Assembly (NCBI GenBank): GCA_947846985.1
Contig: CANTUZ010000001.1
Coordinates: 190,511,455 to 190,575,454, forward strand
Length of the DNA stretch: 64,000 bases
DNA from: Fratercula arctica
Taxonomy: Eukaryota; Chordata; Aves; Charadriiformes; Alcidae
Reading direction: 5' to 3'
Part shown: positions 38,201 to 51,500 of the stretch, in pieces
How positions within the stretch are numbered: the first letter of the stretch is position 1
Layout: each line of letters opens with the position of its first letter
Program-made: the position numbers and the translations under genes
The notes under the pieces: model-generated
What the model was told of the DNA's origin: nothing
Seen by the model: the letters and a program-made list of their open reading frames with translations, nothing else
Database searches by the model: none

Positions 38201-41200
38201 TTCATAAAGCCAAAGGACATATTTACAGAAAAAAAATCTAAACTCCCATATAGCCACGGGGACTCTACAGGAATCTCGAGGGACTTGTGCAGTAAGATTG
38301 AGATGCAAACAAGCCGTTTAAACCCTAACAAATCAAATATCGCAACACTATAAAATTAGGCACTAACCCTGTTAGGATAACTTGGAGGGTCAAACTAGGG
38401 CCACTATATTCCTTGTAATGTAGTCATGGTAAAGAGTTAGGTTCCTTTATAAAGGTGATTCATTGATGAGTGACTTGAGGCATTCAGCTGCCTTTGAACG
38501 GTCTACAGAAAATCCCTTTGCAAGGGAGCTGCTCGGAGCTAGTCAATAGAGGAATAAGCACAGGCAGTATCTGAATTCCTGTTTCTCCTTAGCAAAAGCA
38601 TGAATTGTGTGTGCTCATAGGATGCTTCCACCCACTTGGTAGTATTTTGTAGCCTGATGGTTGCAGCATTCTTGTGGGGGATATGGCTTTGAATCCCATC
38701 AAATTAGGGAGGGAATTAAACCTTGGTCTTGTTTTCCTGGATGGTAGCGCTTGGCAGGATCCAACAGTAGGAGTCACTGCCACCTCTCCATTTGCCGTGA
38801 GTCTGAGAGATAACGGCTCGGCCTTTTGTAGGACCTGGTGCTGTCAGTGATGAGGGTGTCTCCATGAGATTAAGGTCAGGTCCCAAAGGCAGGAGAGCTT
38901 TCAGGGCCAAAATAAAAGCACCTGGTGAAATTTAGATTCAGTAGCAGCTCACTTTGGATCATTTGATCTAAAATCCTGCATTATGCCTTATGGCCATTTT
39001 AAACGCTGTCCTGCAGGGGTGGGGTTTTTTTGCATCTTATACTTAACCTCTGGTGGTTTTTTTACTGCTTTGTTAGATTCTCTTGAAGTGTTACTGCTGC
39101 TGAAATAATTAAGACCTCAAAAATCAAATAGAATTTCAAACATTTTTGTCGCATCCAGCCTTTAAGTGGAGATCAGGCGTGTCAGTGCATTTGGATTATA
39201 TGCTATGCACTCTGCTTTTGTTTTGGTGCTAGTTTCAAACAGCTGAATTCTGTATCTGGGAAGAAACAGAATTATTATTTTTTAAAACTACATACGCGTG
39301 TCACACTCTCTTTGAAATGCTAATGGAAACAGAACTGAGAACTCGTTTTCTATTCTGACAGGCAAATGATTAAATCAGCCTGTCTATCCCTCTCCGGCCT
39401 CTCAGCTGTCCAGTAGCCATGATGCTTTGCCAATGAAATCGGATTTTCAGGGAGACATCTGATCATGGGGGAGCTTTCCTTTGTACAGACACACATGCGA
39501 GTCCTTATACAGAGAAAAGAATTGGTTCTGGACTACTGAGTGTTGCAAAGTAGGAGGCTGACTAAGTCTTCTATGACAAAAGAGTTAAACTTCTGTAAAT
39601 AAAGTGTTGTTTGTTTTCTGTCAGGCATGAAAATATCACTCAGTGTCTTTTCTTTGTCAGGTCTGTGAACATATATTTCCCAGTGTACATCAGATACTCA
39701 GTCCACTCTGTCCCTGGATTTTGGCTCAAAGGCCATATTTCCTCAGGATAGTAAACCTCTTCTACTGCTTTCTAATGGGCTTTCCCTGCTTTTGTATGAT
39801 GTCTGGAGTTATGGCAACGGTTCTTGAAAACAAATTCAACTTTTAATGAGGAACTTAGGTAGCTGATGCAAAATTTCAAGCAGAATATTGAAAAATAAAC
39901 TGTTTGTAAGAATATGAGTGAGTTTCACCTATAGAGTGCCGTATGAGACCATTTAAATGCTGAACATAACTCCAGATCTGGACTTTGAATTGTGCTAGAG
40001 CAGGGGTTCCCCCTCCTGTGAAGATGGTGCAAAGGCAAAGGAGCTCATTTGAAAAACTAAATCTCTAGTCCCTTTCAATGTTAAGAGTAACTGACCCCTG
40101 AAAATGTAAATTAATTTAAGGCAGTTGCTACAAGTTTAGAAATGATCAGCACAAGATGTGTGTGTGTGAGGGTGTATGTGTAGAATCCACGCAGAAAGAG
40201 GGCAAAAGGATATAATTCATGTTCAGAAACCGAGTCCCAGAGGGGGACAATTAGACTAATGAGTTGGACTTCTGACTTTTCCCTGTCATTCTCCCCTTAT
40301 CTTACCCAGTGCAAGCCCACAAAAAATTTCTCCAGCTCTATGGCAAATGTAAGACTTCTAGTATAAAAGACAAAAATTTGGAGTGTGCCAGTGAACGAGT
40401 GCAGGGCAGCCAAAGTACATTTCCACTGTCATGTTAACCCCTCGTCAACTCAGTTTACTTGGCGAATATCTGTTGGAAATAACTATATATAATAACTATA
40501 AATAACTATATTTTAAATACAAGGGGGTTTATTCTGTTGAAAAGTATAGACCAGTAAGTACTTCTATGCATTTCTTACAGATTAACAGAATAAGGAGAGC
40601 CATGCTTTATTTAGAAGTTTATAGGATTAATCTTTTGATAGCTCAAAGCTCTATATCCCAGCCATGGAACTGATAATATTCTATAGAAAATTTTGACAGG
40701 AAACCTTTCAAGCTGGTGACTTATTTTGCACGAATTTTTAACTGACCAAAATTTCACTTCAGTTGTGTCTCCTTATAGCTTGCAAATGTACCAAGTCTTA
40801 CGTCTGGATTATTTAGCGACTGATGTATCGTGATTCCTCCAGCCCACCAGTGCCTGCATTTTCTAGTGCATTGGCTAGTTTCATCTAACTTTTCACACTA
40901 AAAAGAGAACCCATTGAAAATGTTTTTGTTGTTTGTAGCAGTCTGTTACCTAATTTCATCAGCCTTCATTCTTCTGTCTACCTTATTAACCTGATCAGGA
41001 TATGGCAAATTTTTTCTCCTGTGTCAGCTGAGGAGTTAACTATAAATATCAGTAAGGACAGTGTATTTATCTAGTTCAATCTTTCTCTGAAATTCTAAAC
41101 CTCCAAAAATATGAATCTATGAATCTATGTTATAACTCTCTTCTTGATTTCAGATCTTGGCATTTAAAATCAAAAAGAGCAGTACTATGAAGCAAGGCAA

Positions 41201-41519
41201 TAGCTTCAAAGTTATTATGATAGCATCCATAATCCTGGGGCAGTTTCAGTTTGTTTGCATTGGAAGCATTTTAGTATGCTGGGAGTTCTCATAAAACTCT
41301 TCAATTTGTGATTAATCGTATCTAGAGCTACATGAAGACCTAATAATTCCTCCAGAGGTGGGTAAGTAGTATACACACCTGTGTTTAGCCAGTATCATGA
41401 GTAAAGCATGTACACGAGGGAGAGACATTTTGAACTGTCATGACAATCTGAGAAAGACATCATCATCTTGGTCATATATGCTCTCAAAATAAAACAAACA
41501 AACTTGAGAAATCATCTGT

Positions 41520-41725
41520 TTTTACTTAGGTGCCCAAACCTTAGACCTCCAAGCCTAAGCTAGGTATCCTAGGTGCCTTAAACATCTACATGAGCAGAGT
41601 AATTCAGCTTATTCTAAGATACATCTCTAATATAAGCCTGATAAACCATCAACAGGAGGTGCCTCTTTTAATCCCTCAATTGGAAACGGAGCACAACATC
41701 ACCTATGGCTTAGGTGCCTAACTTA
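41520..41725. repeat. Possible ancient sauropsid repeat with TTAGGTGCC motifs
   Basis: TTAGGTGCCCAAA, CCTAGGTGCCTTAAA and CTTAGGTGCCTAACTT recur within 200 bp, with several further AGGTGCC/CCTAAG blocks. Motifs of the TTAGGTGCCTAA type are familiar from old interspersed repeats in bird, crocodile and turtle DNA. I cannot name the family. It could also be local shuffling of a short duplicated unit. Confidence 0.35.
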
Positions 41726-42949
41726 GAGATGTCACAAATAAATGAAATGAACTTTACACCTATTGAACAGATTTATGAAAACTATTTTTCACATCTGGAT
41801 CTCTGATACACAGTACATCCTCCAAATCTAGGTCTTCAAAGGGTCTTCTGAAGATCAGCGGGGGAATTCATATTTATTATCTTAGTTCTTGGGTGGTTTA
41901 AATTGGCATCTACTGGAGTATAAGCTTTTAAATTTAGAACTGGTAATGACATAAATTGTCAAGGTGTTAGTGATCTGTCCGAAATTCCTATTCTTAATCT
42001 TTTTGTCCTTTGGCTTATTTTTTAGAGAAAATACTGCCAAACTTTTCTTTCAACTTTTCCAGGAAGTAAGCTTTTCATCCCAAGAATGTTTTTGTGATAT
42101 CAAAAGAATTTCCTTTCCAAGCTCAAGATAAACAGTTGACATCTTGAAAGTTTTTGGCACGATGATGATCATATTTGTGTTTGTTAGTTTGTTTGTGGCA
42201 ATCTAAATGTAATGTTCCAATTGACTCTGAATAGTTTTCAGATATTGGTTCATTTTTAACACCTCTCTTGTTAGCTGAAATTATGAAGCTAAATATAAAT
42301 TCGAACTGGGAAATTGGAATTTGTATTTTTATAAAAGAAATTGGATCACAAAATGTCAATACTGTGCCTTTTCAATGTTTCAATTTCAAGAAATTGTTAT
42401 TTTTCTGAGAACATAGCATATCATCCCAAAAATACCCAACCAGTTTTATTATCTTGTTTTCCAGTAAACAGGTGTGTGACATCGTATTCTGAGCTGGAGA
42501 AAATAAGAAAGCTCTGTCCTACTCCCCTGTCCTTGATGGTCCAAACAAAGGCTGTGTGATAGTAGCGGACACCGACTCTTTATGTGATGTCGGTGCACCC
42601 TGCAAGGATGTACTGCCTGCTAATGAAAGGCAAAAAAGGGCAAATAAAGTGGAAAACAGTAATAAAAAGATCTTACTAGATGCAGAAATGGAATGACGCA
42701 GCAGAAATGCACAGACATCAAGGATCTTATGATCAGTCAGACAAAAGTTCATTACTTTCATAACTGCAGGTTGTTGCTTCTCCCATTCTTAAAGAGGCAG
42801 ACACACACAACAGACTTAGAGGAGAGATAAATAAAGGATAAATCTCAACTCATCTAGCTAGGCTTCATTAGATAGGCAAGGAGACAGACTGTCTTATGGT
42901 GTCTCTGATTTCCTGAGATTTTTATGGGCGAAAACTGCCTGGGAAGTGA
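41726..42949. other. Non-coding sequence
   Basis: No gene or repeat recognised. Short frames at 42,123-42,761 overlap on both strands and show no domain. Confidence 0.6.
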
Positions 42950-43148
42950 CACTGAGACGGTGGTGGTCCGTCACTGGAGCAGGCTCCCCAGGGAAGAGAT
43001 CACGGCACCAAGCCTGTCAGTTCAAGGAGTGCCTGGAAGATGCTCTTAGTCATACGGTTTAGTTTTAGGTAGTCCTGCAAGGAGCAGGGAGTTGGACTCG
43101 ATGATCTTTACGGGTCCCTTCCAACTCGAGATATCCTATGATTCAGTG
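42950..43148 (+). mobile_element. CR1 LINE, 3' end fragment
   Basis: The text runs GGTGGTCCGTCACTGGAGCA (ORF2 end, RHWSRLP-like), then CCAAGCCTGTCAGTTCAAGG, then GTTGGACTCGATGATCTTTA and CCCTTCCAACTCGAGATATC, with a short tail CCTATGATTC. The CTGTCAGT-CAAG-TGCTCTTAG variant matches the plus-strand copy at 56.8 kb, so both probably belong to the same subfamily, distinct from the copies at 20.5 and 28.9 kb. Confidence 0.88.
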
Positions 43149-45633
43149 CATTGGAGGCATTGATAGCTGTGGATTGAAATATGGTCTCATGGATATCCAT
43201 GACAAATCTGGAATGTGTTTTTCATGGCCTGATGCTTGTACGTCACTGTACAATCTTAGGTTATCTAACAGCTTGACCCTTAGAGAAAAATGAATTTGAT
43301 CTCTTATATACTATCCTGTGTGAAGTTTACAAGAAAATTAGCAAAACAGTGATAAAGACCTTATAAATGAAGCTAGAGGTATGCAGAGGAGATAGACCAT
43401 GTTTAACCTTAGTGCACGCAATAAGACATTTTCTAGGGCAGAAATAATAGTGTTTAAGCAATAGCTGCGATTGCATGTGCTGAGAGAAAATGGATAAAGA
43501 CCTGACAGGGAAAATATTCTGTGAAGACTCTTGTCATCAATTGAGTCTTAATAGTCAACGTGAAGTTGCGCAGTGTCTTTACAGTGATGAGCAGGTGACA
43601 TAAGCCTTGCAAAAAGACCCCTACCCTAAAGCTAGCTTGGTATATCAGGCTCAGATCTTATTTCAGGATGAGTATCATTCAGGGAAAAAAAATATCTTCA
43701 GAACACAAATATCACTTGCTAATATTTCACAGGGAACAACGCCTTCTTTAGTTCAATAATCTGGGTAATTTCCTCCCTCCTATCTCCTTACAAATTTTAG
43801 AAGAGCAAAAACTGTAAGTAAGCTGGAAAACTCCCAACACAAAAGAATATCTGCAAAACTCCCTTCCTATTTATTTCCTGGCTTATGCGAATTTTGAGGT
43901 TTGTTAATCATTAGCAAAGGTTAAGTATGTTTTTGTTACTTAGCAACTGTGATTAGTTTTTAAAAGTTTTGTTTCAAATTTTATCATGTATTTATCCACG
44001 TTTTTCTCTGCTTCTTTTCTCCTCACTGGAATTCTAACTCAAGAAAGTTTGAATGCAGCCAGACGTCTTAACTCACAATCTCTGCACCTACCTGCTTGCA
44101 GTAAACATGGAAAATAAGAACTGAAATACAAACCAGAGCAAGAGAGCCATTGCTATCTCATCTACATGAAGATCTATTCTTAACTGGTTTTCAACTTGCA
44201 CTGTGATGGCTCAGGCAGAGAAAATAACCTAGAGCAAATCACAAGGGTATTTTTAGTCTTTGTTTTATTTATTTTCTTTTTGAGTGTTTTGGTTGTGGTG
44301 GAGCTTTGTGCTTTAGCAATTTCAACCTAAAAATGGAAGCCTGATATGAGTAGTATTTTCAAAATTAATTCTGACAAGTGCGATAAATTTGGGCATTAGT
44401 TAAAATATTCATCCTGCTGTGTTCAGCTTACGCTCATGTATATTTTAACTTCAGACGATTATTTAACCTAGTGCAATATGATCTGTAAAGCTTGTTCACC
44501 AAAACGTTTACCTGTTTCTTCCAACTGTGTCAGTTACTGTAATAAAAGATGCTACTTGTCTCTAAAACCTTTGCTTTTCTATTTTACAATATTAAGCTGA
44601 CATCCTAGCTTAGCTGAAATCAATGGGAACTTTCCTATCAGGTTTCCTGGGATCAAGATTTTATTCTAAGTGAAAAAACAATGTCAATTGTGAAAAAAAA
44701 AAAAATAAATCATGCCCCGAAGATATGAAAAGCTCAAGTAGCCAGCTATCACAGTTGTTAAGCTCTTGTTTCTCCCTGAAAGCTGTGGAGCACAGCACGC
44801 ACGTGAATGGCAAATGGCCCAGGAGCTCTGCGCTTGGGAGCTGGTAGAGCAGAAGTTACCTGGAAGCCGGCAGTTCTCATTTTTTGCCCTTTTAAACATC
44901 AATGGTGTACAGCAACCGTTGTGAATGCCGTGTGGTTTTGCAAATGTAGTGAAACGGATGCTTGTTTTGGAATTTTTGCTGTGCTTGTAACACACCTATT
45001 TCTGCTCATAGCAATGAGGTCAGCCTGAAGAAACACTGAAAGCCAACAAAGACGATTGCTTGACCGCTTTGATATATGCCCTGGGTCTTGGTCCGTGCTG
45101 GAATGTATTGTTCTAATTAGTGCGAAGATGAAATTTCAGACTTTCAGGCAGCCAACATAGAGATGGAGTCCACTTATCAGGACAAAAAACCCAGCCTGTT
45201 TCAAACCCCTGTAGATATCTGGAAAGCTTTGGAGGACTGAGTTTATATTCACAGGATGAAAAATATAAAGAAAATGTAGAATTAGAAGGACAGGAGGAAC
45301 TTTTCCCAAACACTTTCAATTTCCCTCACTTTGGAAGATTTCTGTTCTTACTCAGTCTCCTATAAGCAGTAAGGGCAACTGTCTGAGCTTGACATCACAG
45401 GAAGAAATGGTGAAAATCAACAAATGTTGGTATAGACAGAGAAGAGTGTATGTCTTGACCTCTATGCAAGGCATTCAAGATCCTAATTCTGGCCTTAATG
45501 ATTGCGTCTTCAACCTTCCCACTCTAGAAATGGCTTCTAACTCTCCACTCCACCTTGGTTTGGAGCAAATTTAGTGTGATTGTTTTTCAAAGGGAAAAAT
45601 GCTAGATGAAGCTCAGCGCACAGGCACAGAGAA
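43149..45633. other. Non-coding, AT-rich sequence
   Basis: No gene or RNA recognised. Open frames around 44,684-45,028 overlap on opposite strands without domain features. Confidence 0.6.
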
Positions 45634-45690
45634 TTATAGAATTGTCTAGGTTGGAAGGGACCTTTCAGATCATCGAGTCCACGTGAGTTC
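45634..45690 (-). mobile_element. CR1 LINE, 3' terminal scrap
   Basis: ATTATAGAATTGTCTAGGTT is followed by GGAAGGGACCTTTCAGATCA and TCGAGTCC. This is the complement of the CR1 3' end and nearly identical to the start of the copy at 59.4 kb. Only about 55 bp remain. Confidence 0.85.
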
Positions 45691-47819
45691 ATACCTGGAA
45701 GCAGCAGCCTCCAGAAGGGTGCTAGCATGGGGCAGCCAGCTTCCTTCTGCCTCCCAGCCACGGCACTTTCGGCAATAGCCCACCGAGGTGCCACTAGCAT
45801 GCAAGCCTGCGTGCTTTGCAGAGATGTGTACACCTCACCTATGTGTTCCTGAAGACCAGCTGCTGCCCCGCGTCTCTTCTCATAGTCTGGGAAGCTTCAG
45901 GCAGGTGTCCAGACTTCTTATTCCTCCCTGAACAGGACTTTACTTCCAGGAAAACAGAGAAATATCTAGGGGGTGGGGCACGTATATGGGAGGTTCTTGC
46001 TTAATTTCAGGAGTCTTCCACAGATATGTCCCCAGATGGGTACCAATCTGCAGCATAAGTCACTCTGGTTTGTCCATCAATGGTTTTGTTCCAATAGTCA
46101 TTTTCATGGTCTTTGGGTTATTTAGACCCAGAAAAATGGCTTCATACTTTTAACGTGCTCATGTTTTTCTTCTACACGAAAAATAATGACATTTTCTAGA
46201 TTTAATCACCAGATTAAGTGCATTTTCCAGAGTTTCCCAAATTTATTTTCTGAAACAGCAACTGACATTTCCTTAAAAAAAAAAAAAATAATAAGGGGGG
46301 AGGAGAAAGAAAACCATCCCTGAGCTGACAGAATGCAACAGTAGGAGGCAAGCATTCAGCTGGCACGCACTTACTTCCTGGCATGCAATTTTAATTAAGG
46401 AGTCAGCATGTCTGCTGCACAAGCCCACAGGAGGCAGTAACTAAAAATGACTGGGAAAATGTCCATGGATAAAAAGGTAAGACAAAGAAACAATGACACT
46501 GTATTTCAGGAAGCTAATTGAATTTGTTCATCCCTACTTTTCTCTAGGTAAGACTTATTACCAAAGGAAAAGCAAGCAGAAATTGCTGTACCACAGAATG
46601 CACAGGAATACGCATTTTGCAGTGTATAGGCAGAGATTCACTACTGATCCAAGATAATTCAAAGACAGCATCTTTTTTTTTTTTTTTTTTTTTCCCCTTC
46701 CCCTCAGGTAGGTCTGCATTTGCAGCAGTTTTCAGATCTGTGTGATAAGGTTTTGTCTTTCTTTTTATGCTAGGGACATTGCATTCACAGCAATTATGCC
46801 TTTCACTGAGCAGTTAAACTGCCCAGTGCACAAAAAGCAGAAATGACCTGCTCAGGAGTCGTGTCCCGAGATATCAATTCATATTCTTAAACCAAATCCA
46901 GGCCAAAAATCTTTGTTTCCTTAGACCATAGCGGTAGTGATTACCTAGCTAAGTAAATCAGCAAGTAGATTGCTTTAAATAACTTTCAGTAATTTTTCAC
47001 AAATATTTCCCCCCCCGCCCCATATGATGATTTTTTCTTCTTCTTACAGCGCCAATCGCCAGGACATAGAGGCTGATTCATATCCTGTACTTTCCACGAC
47101 CATTATTAATCATACTAATATCTTTCCAGAGAGGTACTGTGAAATCCTGCATTGAAATCTCGCTGTTGGCTCTTACTTTCTCCAGTGGTAAATATCCAAA
47201 TGTAACACTAGGAATAAAAGGGAGGGAGTTAGTGCACCTGCCTTGTTTCATATCTATACACAACAGTCTGAAAGGGCTGGGACTAAAAATAATTTGTGAA
47301 AGAAAAGCAAATTAATATGATATGACTTGAAATTAGAGCTATGGGTTCTGTGGAGGAAAGAACTGGTCAGCTAATCTCAGTCTTTCTGTCTTTCTGTCAC
47401 CTTCACTTATTAAGAGCTCTTCGGCTGGCAGGTACATAATTTATGGTTACAGTTAAATAAATTGCTGGGTGAATGTTAGAGAAGTACAATGAAGTCAGAT
47501 GACAGAATCAAAGAAGTGCCATTTAATGGGCTCATTATGGGTTGAAAAATTATTTCTGAGCGAATGTAACTTGGGATGAAACACTGAACAATCAGTAATG
47601 ACTTTCTCCCTCCTTCTGTTGAACTGCCTTTGTGAATTGGGATTGATGGGATAGTGTTTGGAGCAAGCTGGGACCGCGGTGTGAGTTGTGTGAGGCTGTA
47701 CACAACTCCGTCTGTTCTGTTTCTCCGCAGCCCAGGAGACCATATCAAAAAGATTCTAATGTCATTACTTAAGATTTCGATGTCTTGTTCACATGAACAA
47801 AACTCATGAGAAAAGTTTT
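45691..47819. other. Non-coding sequence with T22 tract
   Basis: T22 lies at 46,673-46,694 and is followed by a pyrimidine tract ending CCCCTCAG|GTAGG. This resembles a strong splice acceptor on the plus strand, but no open exon follows. The interval 45,700-45,960 is locally G+C-richer. No gene recognised. Confidence 0.55.
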
Positions 47820-47851
47820 TGCTTTTTTTTTTTCCTTTTCTTTTTGTTTTA
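47820..47851 (-). repeat. A-rich stretch on the minus strand (possible old poly(A) tail)
   Basis: The plus strand reads TTTTTTTTTTTCCTTTTC followed by TTTTTGTTTTAAAC, so the minus strand is nearly all A with a few substitutions. It lies downstream of the 48,038 stop in that strand's sense and may be the retrocopy's tail. Confidence 0.4.
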
Positions 47852-48037
47852 AACTAACCTACAGTGAGAAATTTTCTTTTCCTTTTACTAAGCACAGGAG
47901 AAAATATCCTTGATTTTTTTTCTCTCATAACTCCGAGAAATCCAGACACTGACTGAATAGCCCGAAGATTTCTGTAATTTAGACCAACTGACAATGATCA
48001 TTTCAGGAGCCATAGGCTCCCTGAAAATTGCCATAGT

Positions 48038-48553
48038 TTACTGACTGCCAGTTGCTTCTCCTACCTGTCTTAAACTACAAAATGCCCTAAAGGAATTGTA
48101 GAAAGGGATGAAAAGACCCAGTAATAAGCTCTGTATCACTGCGCCATTGCCAGGGGAGTATTTGTAGCCAAAAAAAATGGAGAAGACAATAACCAGTAGC
48201 TCTAAGGCTACTAAGTTTTGCTCCCAGACGACAGCCATGCCTGCTAGCATTGATGTGTCAGGGTCTGCACAGCCCGGCCATGCTCTGCAACCTGCCAGCA
48301 CCTTGGGGAACGTGGAGTTGATGACATTTCCCACCAGGTTTAACCAGCTGATGTTTCTTGGCTCCTTGTGATAAATATCTTGAGGCACTATTTTGAAGCA
48401 GGCTGAAGTTTTAGCTGCTTTACTGTTCAACATCTTAGTTGAAGAATCCTCTTGCCAGTCTCTCCCTTGCCTCTGGATGGAGCCGTTTCAGAGGGCTGAA
48501 GCTGTGCTCTCTAGGACAGCTGCTAAATCAAACGAATCTTCTTCTGGGGGCAT
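48038..48553 (-). pseudogene. Probable retrocopy of a small two-helix membrane protein, unidentified
   Basis: On the minus strand an ATG at 48,551-48,553 opens a 171-codon frame that ends in TAA at 48,038-48,040, with a single internal TGA at codon 22 (48,488-48,490). The N-terminus is acidic (MPPEEDSFDLAAVLE). A polar region follows, including IVPQDIYHKEPRNISWLNLV. Two hydrophobic segments then lie near codons 122-138 (LVALELLVIVFSIFFGY) and 143-160 (GAVIQSLLLGLFIPFYNS), and the tail is polar. About 190 bp past the stop the minus strand becomes A-rich (47,820-47,850), as a decayed poly(A) tail would. Without the TGA an in-frame ATG at 48,431-48,433 would still give 131 residues. I do not recognise the family. 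A chance frame is possible, but the ordered composition argues against it. Confidence 0.35.
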
Positions 48554-51500
48554 CTCTCGCTCCCTCACAACAGGATAGGGGCTCCAGGCAAGTGGATTAA
48601 TTGAAACACCTACATTGTAGGTGGCTGAAATGTAGTGAGAAGAATTTCATGCAGAGAAAAACATCACTGCATATCAATCCTAGACCTTTAAATATCTCAG
48701 CTCCTACTTCAGCCTGTACTTTTGCTTGGTGAGCCTCAGATTTTTATTTCTTTTGAACAGTAACTGGGGCTTTAAAGATGAATTATTTAGCTTGCACATG
48801 TAAAGAAGGGGACAACGACCGAAAGAGGCTACAAAACTGCTTTTAATAAACTCAGTTAAAAGCAGTATCATGCCTACAGTCTCTCTTTATCATTTTACAT
48901 GAAGGCATGAAAAAGTTTTTTAGATGAAATAAAGGTGCCTTCAGGCAGTTTTAATTTGCAACGGAAGAACCAATTCAACTGATCACGATATTGCAGACAG
49001 CATGGTTCCTGGCTGTATGGCAGGGATAATATTTTTATGTGGACAAGCTGTTCTTGATTAATTGCTTTGTGACAGAAAGCTCAGGTGGGTCTCTGTAGGC
49101 ATCAGAGCATGGTTGCACTGTGATTGTCTGAACGCTTGCTTACATAGATGCTCATTTATTTGCATTTAATTGATAGCAGCTCACGGACAATGCTTCCTTC
49201 TGCCGAGGGCTGCGGGAAGAAACCCGGGCCTTCTCAGACCGTGATGGGGACAGAGAAGAAGTCCTGCCCCCTCTCAGCTCCCAAGTGTTCCCCCCAGCTC
49301 TGCACACAGCGTATGCATGGAGGAGAAAAACTGGGAAAGGGAGAAGAGCCCAGGTCTTGTGACAGCAGGAATGGGGAGAGGTGGATGAGAAAGTAATGAA
49401 AATTCAAAGGATAGGAAATGCATGAAACAAAAGCTGAGTGCTCTCTCCAAGGCAACGTTAGGAGCCTGCGGGAGCCTGGAAGCTGGAAGAGCACGCAATT
49501 AAATGCATCACTGGTGATGGACATCCAGCAGGGCTTGGAGAAGAGTTCCCAGTAGTCTGCGTATATTGATTTTTTTTCTCTAGGGCATATCCACAATATT
49601 CACCAAATTGTAAGGGAGATACTCCTTGGCAAACACTAGCAACCTTTTGGACTTTTCTAATGGAAAAGCAGTTTGGACTCTAAAATTTATAAAATTTAAA
49701 GTGAATGTGTGGGAGCTATTTGTTCCTCTTCCAAATTTAGTGTCACCATTATCTCTAGTTTGACTCTTCTAGAATCCCTTTTTGAGGATATTCCATGATT
49801 TTACACAAACTCCCGTGCTTATTTCAAATTCTTTTCCCAAACTAGCTCCCATATTTTTTGGGGTATATAGCAGCAACTCATATCTGCCTCCGGACCTAGA
49901 TCATTAAATATTTAAATATTGATTCAGGTTATTTTTGGTTTAGTGTATTGTTTGTACAAAGTGTGTGAGCAGCCCAGAGGCTGACCAAGAACAGCAAAAA
50001 AATCAAAACACACATGAGGGACAGGGAGTAAAACAAATGGGAAAACAGGAGAATAATTGCCTCTGGCCACCATTTAACAGTTTTTAGATAAGTTTTGAAA
50101 AAATATTAACTCATTTTCCCCCTTACTTATGTAGCTACAGTCTCTGTGATTGTGAGAAAAGCAGAAACAGCTGAGTGAGATGTCTTGGAGCTTAAAAAAA
50201 TCATCACTGCTACTGAAAGAGAATATCTCTTATTACAGGTACTTAGGCTTGTTTTTTTTAAAGCATTCATCCTGGGAGGCAGCTGGATCCCCTACAGGAC
50301 AGGTGGAGTTTAAAGGAGCAATTATGATCTTCAGAGTATATGTACTCATAATAAATAGAAAGGAAAACACTTAGGTACGTTCCCAAATATGATGAACAGA
50401 TTAAGATACTCTTGGGTATATTCAGTTTGCGTTATCTGTAAATTTTAACTATACAACTGCAGCATTAAAAGCTCAATGGACTTTATCTTGCCTGGTATCA
50501 TTGGCTGCTATCCAGTAAAGCACTTACACATTGCTTTGTTTTAAGGGCACGATGCCCTGGTTTCAAGCCAGAGTACCCAGCAGCATATTGGAACAAACCA
50601 GTGATAAGCAGTTTGACAAGCCCTGCAATAAATACTGTCCTGCTGCTTCTTAAAGACACCTATATGTAGTTGATTCAAAAATGCTATTTTACCAAAATGT
50701 ATTGAAGACACACCTAGATTATTCTCTTGTTCCCCATTTTTTCCAATGCTAAACACAGTTAGCAGAATTGTTGCTCTCTCTGCAGTCTAACATCCAGACA
50801 AATAATAATTCACTTTTGAATATGTATTTGGTAAAGAGAAGAGAATAAAAGGGAGTGCTAATGTGCATTTCTGTGATGGCAATATTTCGTTGCTGCTGTT
50901 GTTGAAATATAGACATAGCTTGTCAGATTTGGATTCCTGGAGATTCTGTCTGTGAATACATGCTTAGTTCTTCCACCCTCTTATGAACATGTTATTAGAT
51001 TTTCACATCTGTCATTTGCTTACCATAAATGCCAGCAGTTGTTTTTTCTCCCTGCCCGCCCCCCCCCCCCGCCATTTTTGAAGTCAAAGGATACTTTTCT
51101 CATTCAGCTTCGACCCAGATGACTAGAATAACAACAAAAATGCACCCTCCCACAGCATTTTAATTTATTTCCAGCAAAACTCATGATTTAGAATATCTTC
51201 CTTTAGGTGAACACAGAACAATGAAAGAGCCATGCCCTTTTCAACCACCATCCAACCCATGGATGATAAGGGTTGTTAGTGTTACATATATTAAAGGGTA
51301 AACTCCTATCTCCAGCATCTTTAAGGGAAGACAAGACAGTTTGTTTGATCAGAAGTCACCTTTTGGCTTTAAGTTTTATAAATCACATTAACAGTATTTG
51401 CATACAGTGGCTGACCATATAGCACAATCTTAAATTCTCGGAGAGCAGTGATTCTTCCTATAGTACAAAGACACTAGTTTGCCACAAAATGGGACTATTC

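Larger units (their letters stand above)
33500..41519. other. Non-coding, AT-rich sequence with small repeats
   Basis: No gene recognised. Features seen are a short tandem array at 34,028-34,075, a perfect hairpin at 35,224-35,251, an 8-bp stem hairpin near 37,545-37,565, and (ATAACTA)-type repeats at 40,480-40,515. Sequence at 39,230-39,470 has a mixed-composition texture, with TAAT and CAGCTG motifs, of the kind often seen in conserved enhancers. That is inference only. Confidence 0.55.

Noticed and set aside
46673..46712. Textbook-looking plus-strand splice acceptor (T22, then CCCCTTCCCCTCAG)
   Set aside because: The following sequence is not open for a useful length in a sustained frame, and no donor or partner exon is evident; T-rich tracts make such matches common.
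48038..48433. Resemblance of the 48-kb frame's C-terminus to Jagunal-type ER proteins
   Set aside because: A loose GLF...P..Y spacing could be matched only with several gaps, and the N-terminal part does not match at all.
48488..48490. Internal TGA in the 48-kb frame as a selenocysteine codon
   Set aside because: No SECIS-like structure could be recognised downstream by eye, the context is not that of known selenoproteins, and a retrocopy with a nonsense mutation is simpler.
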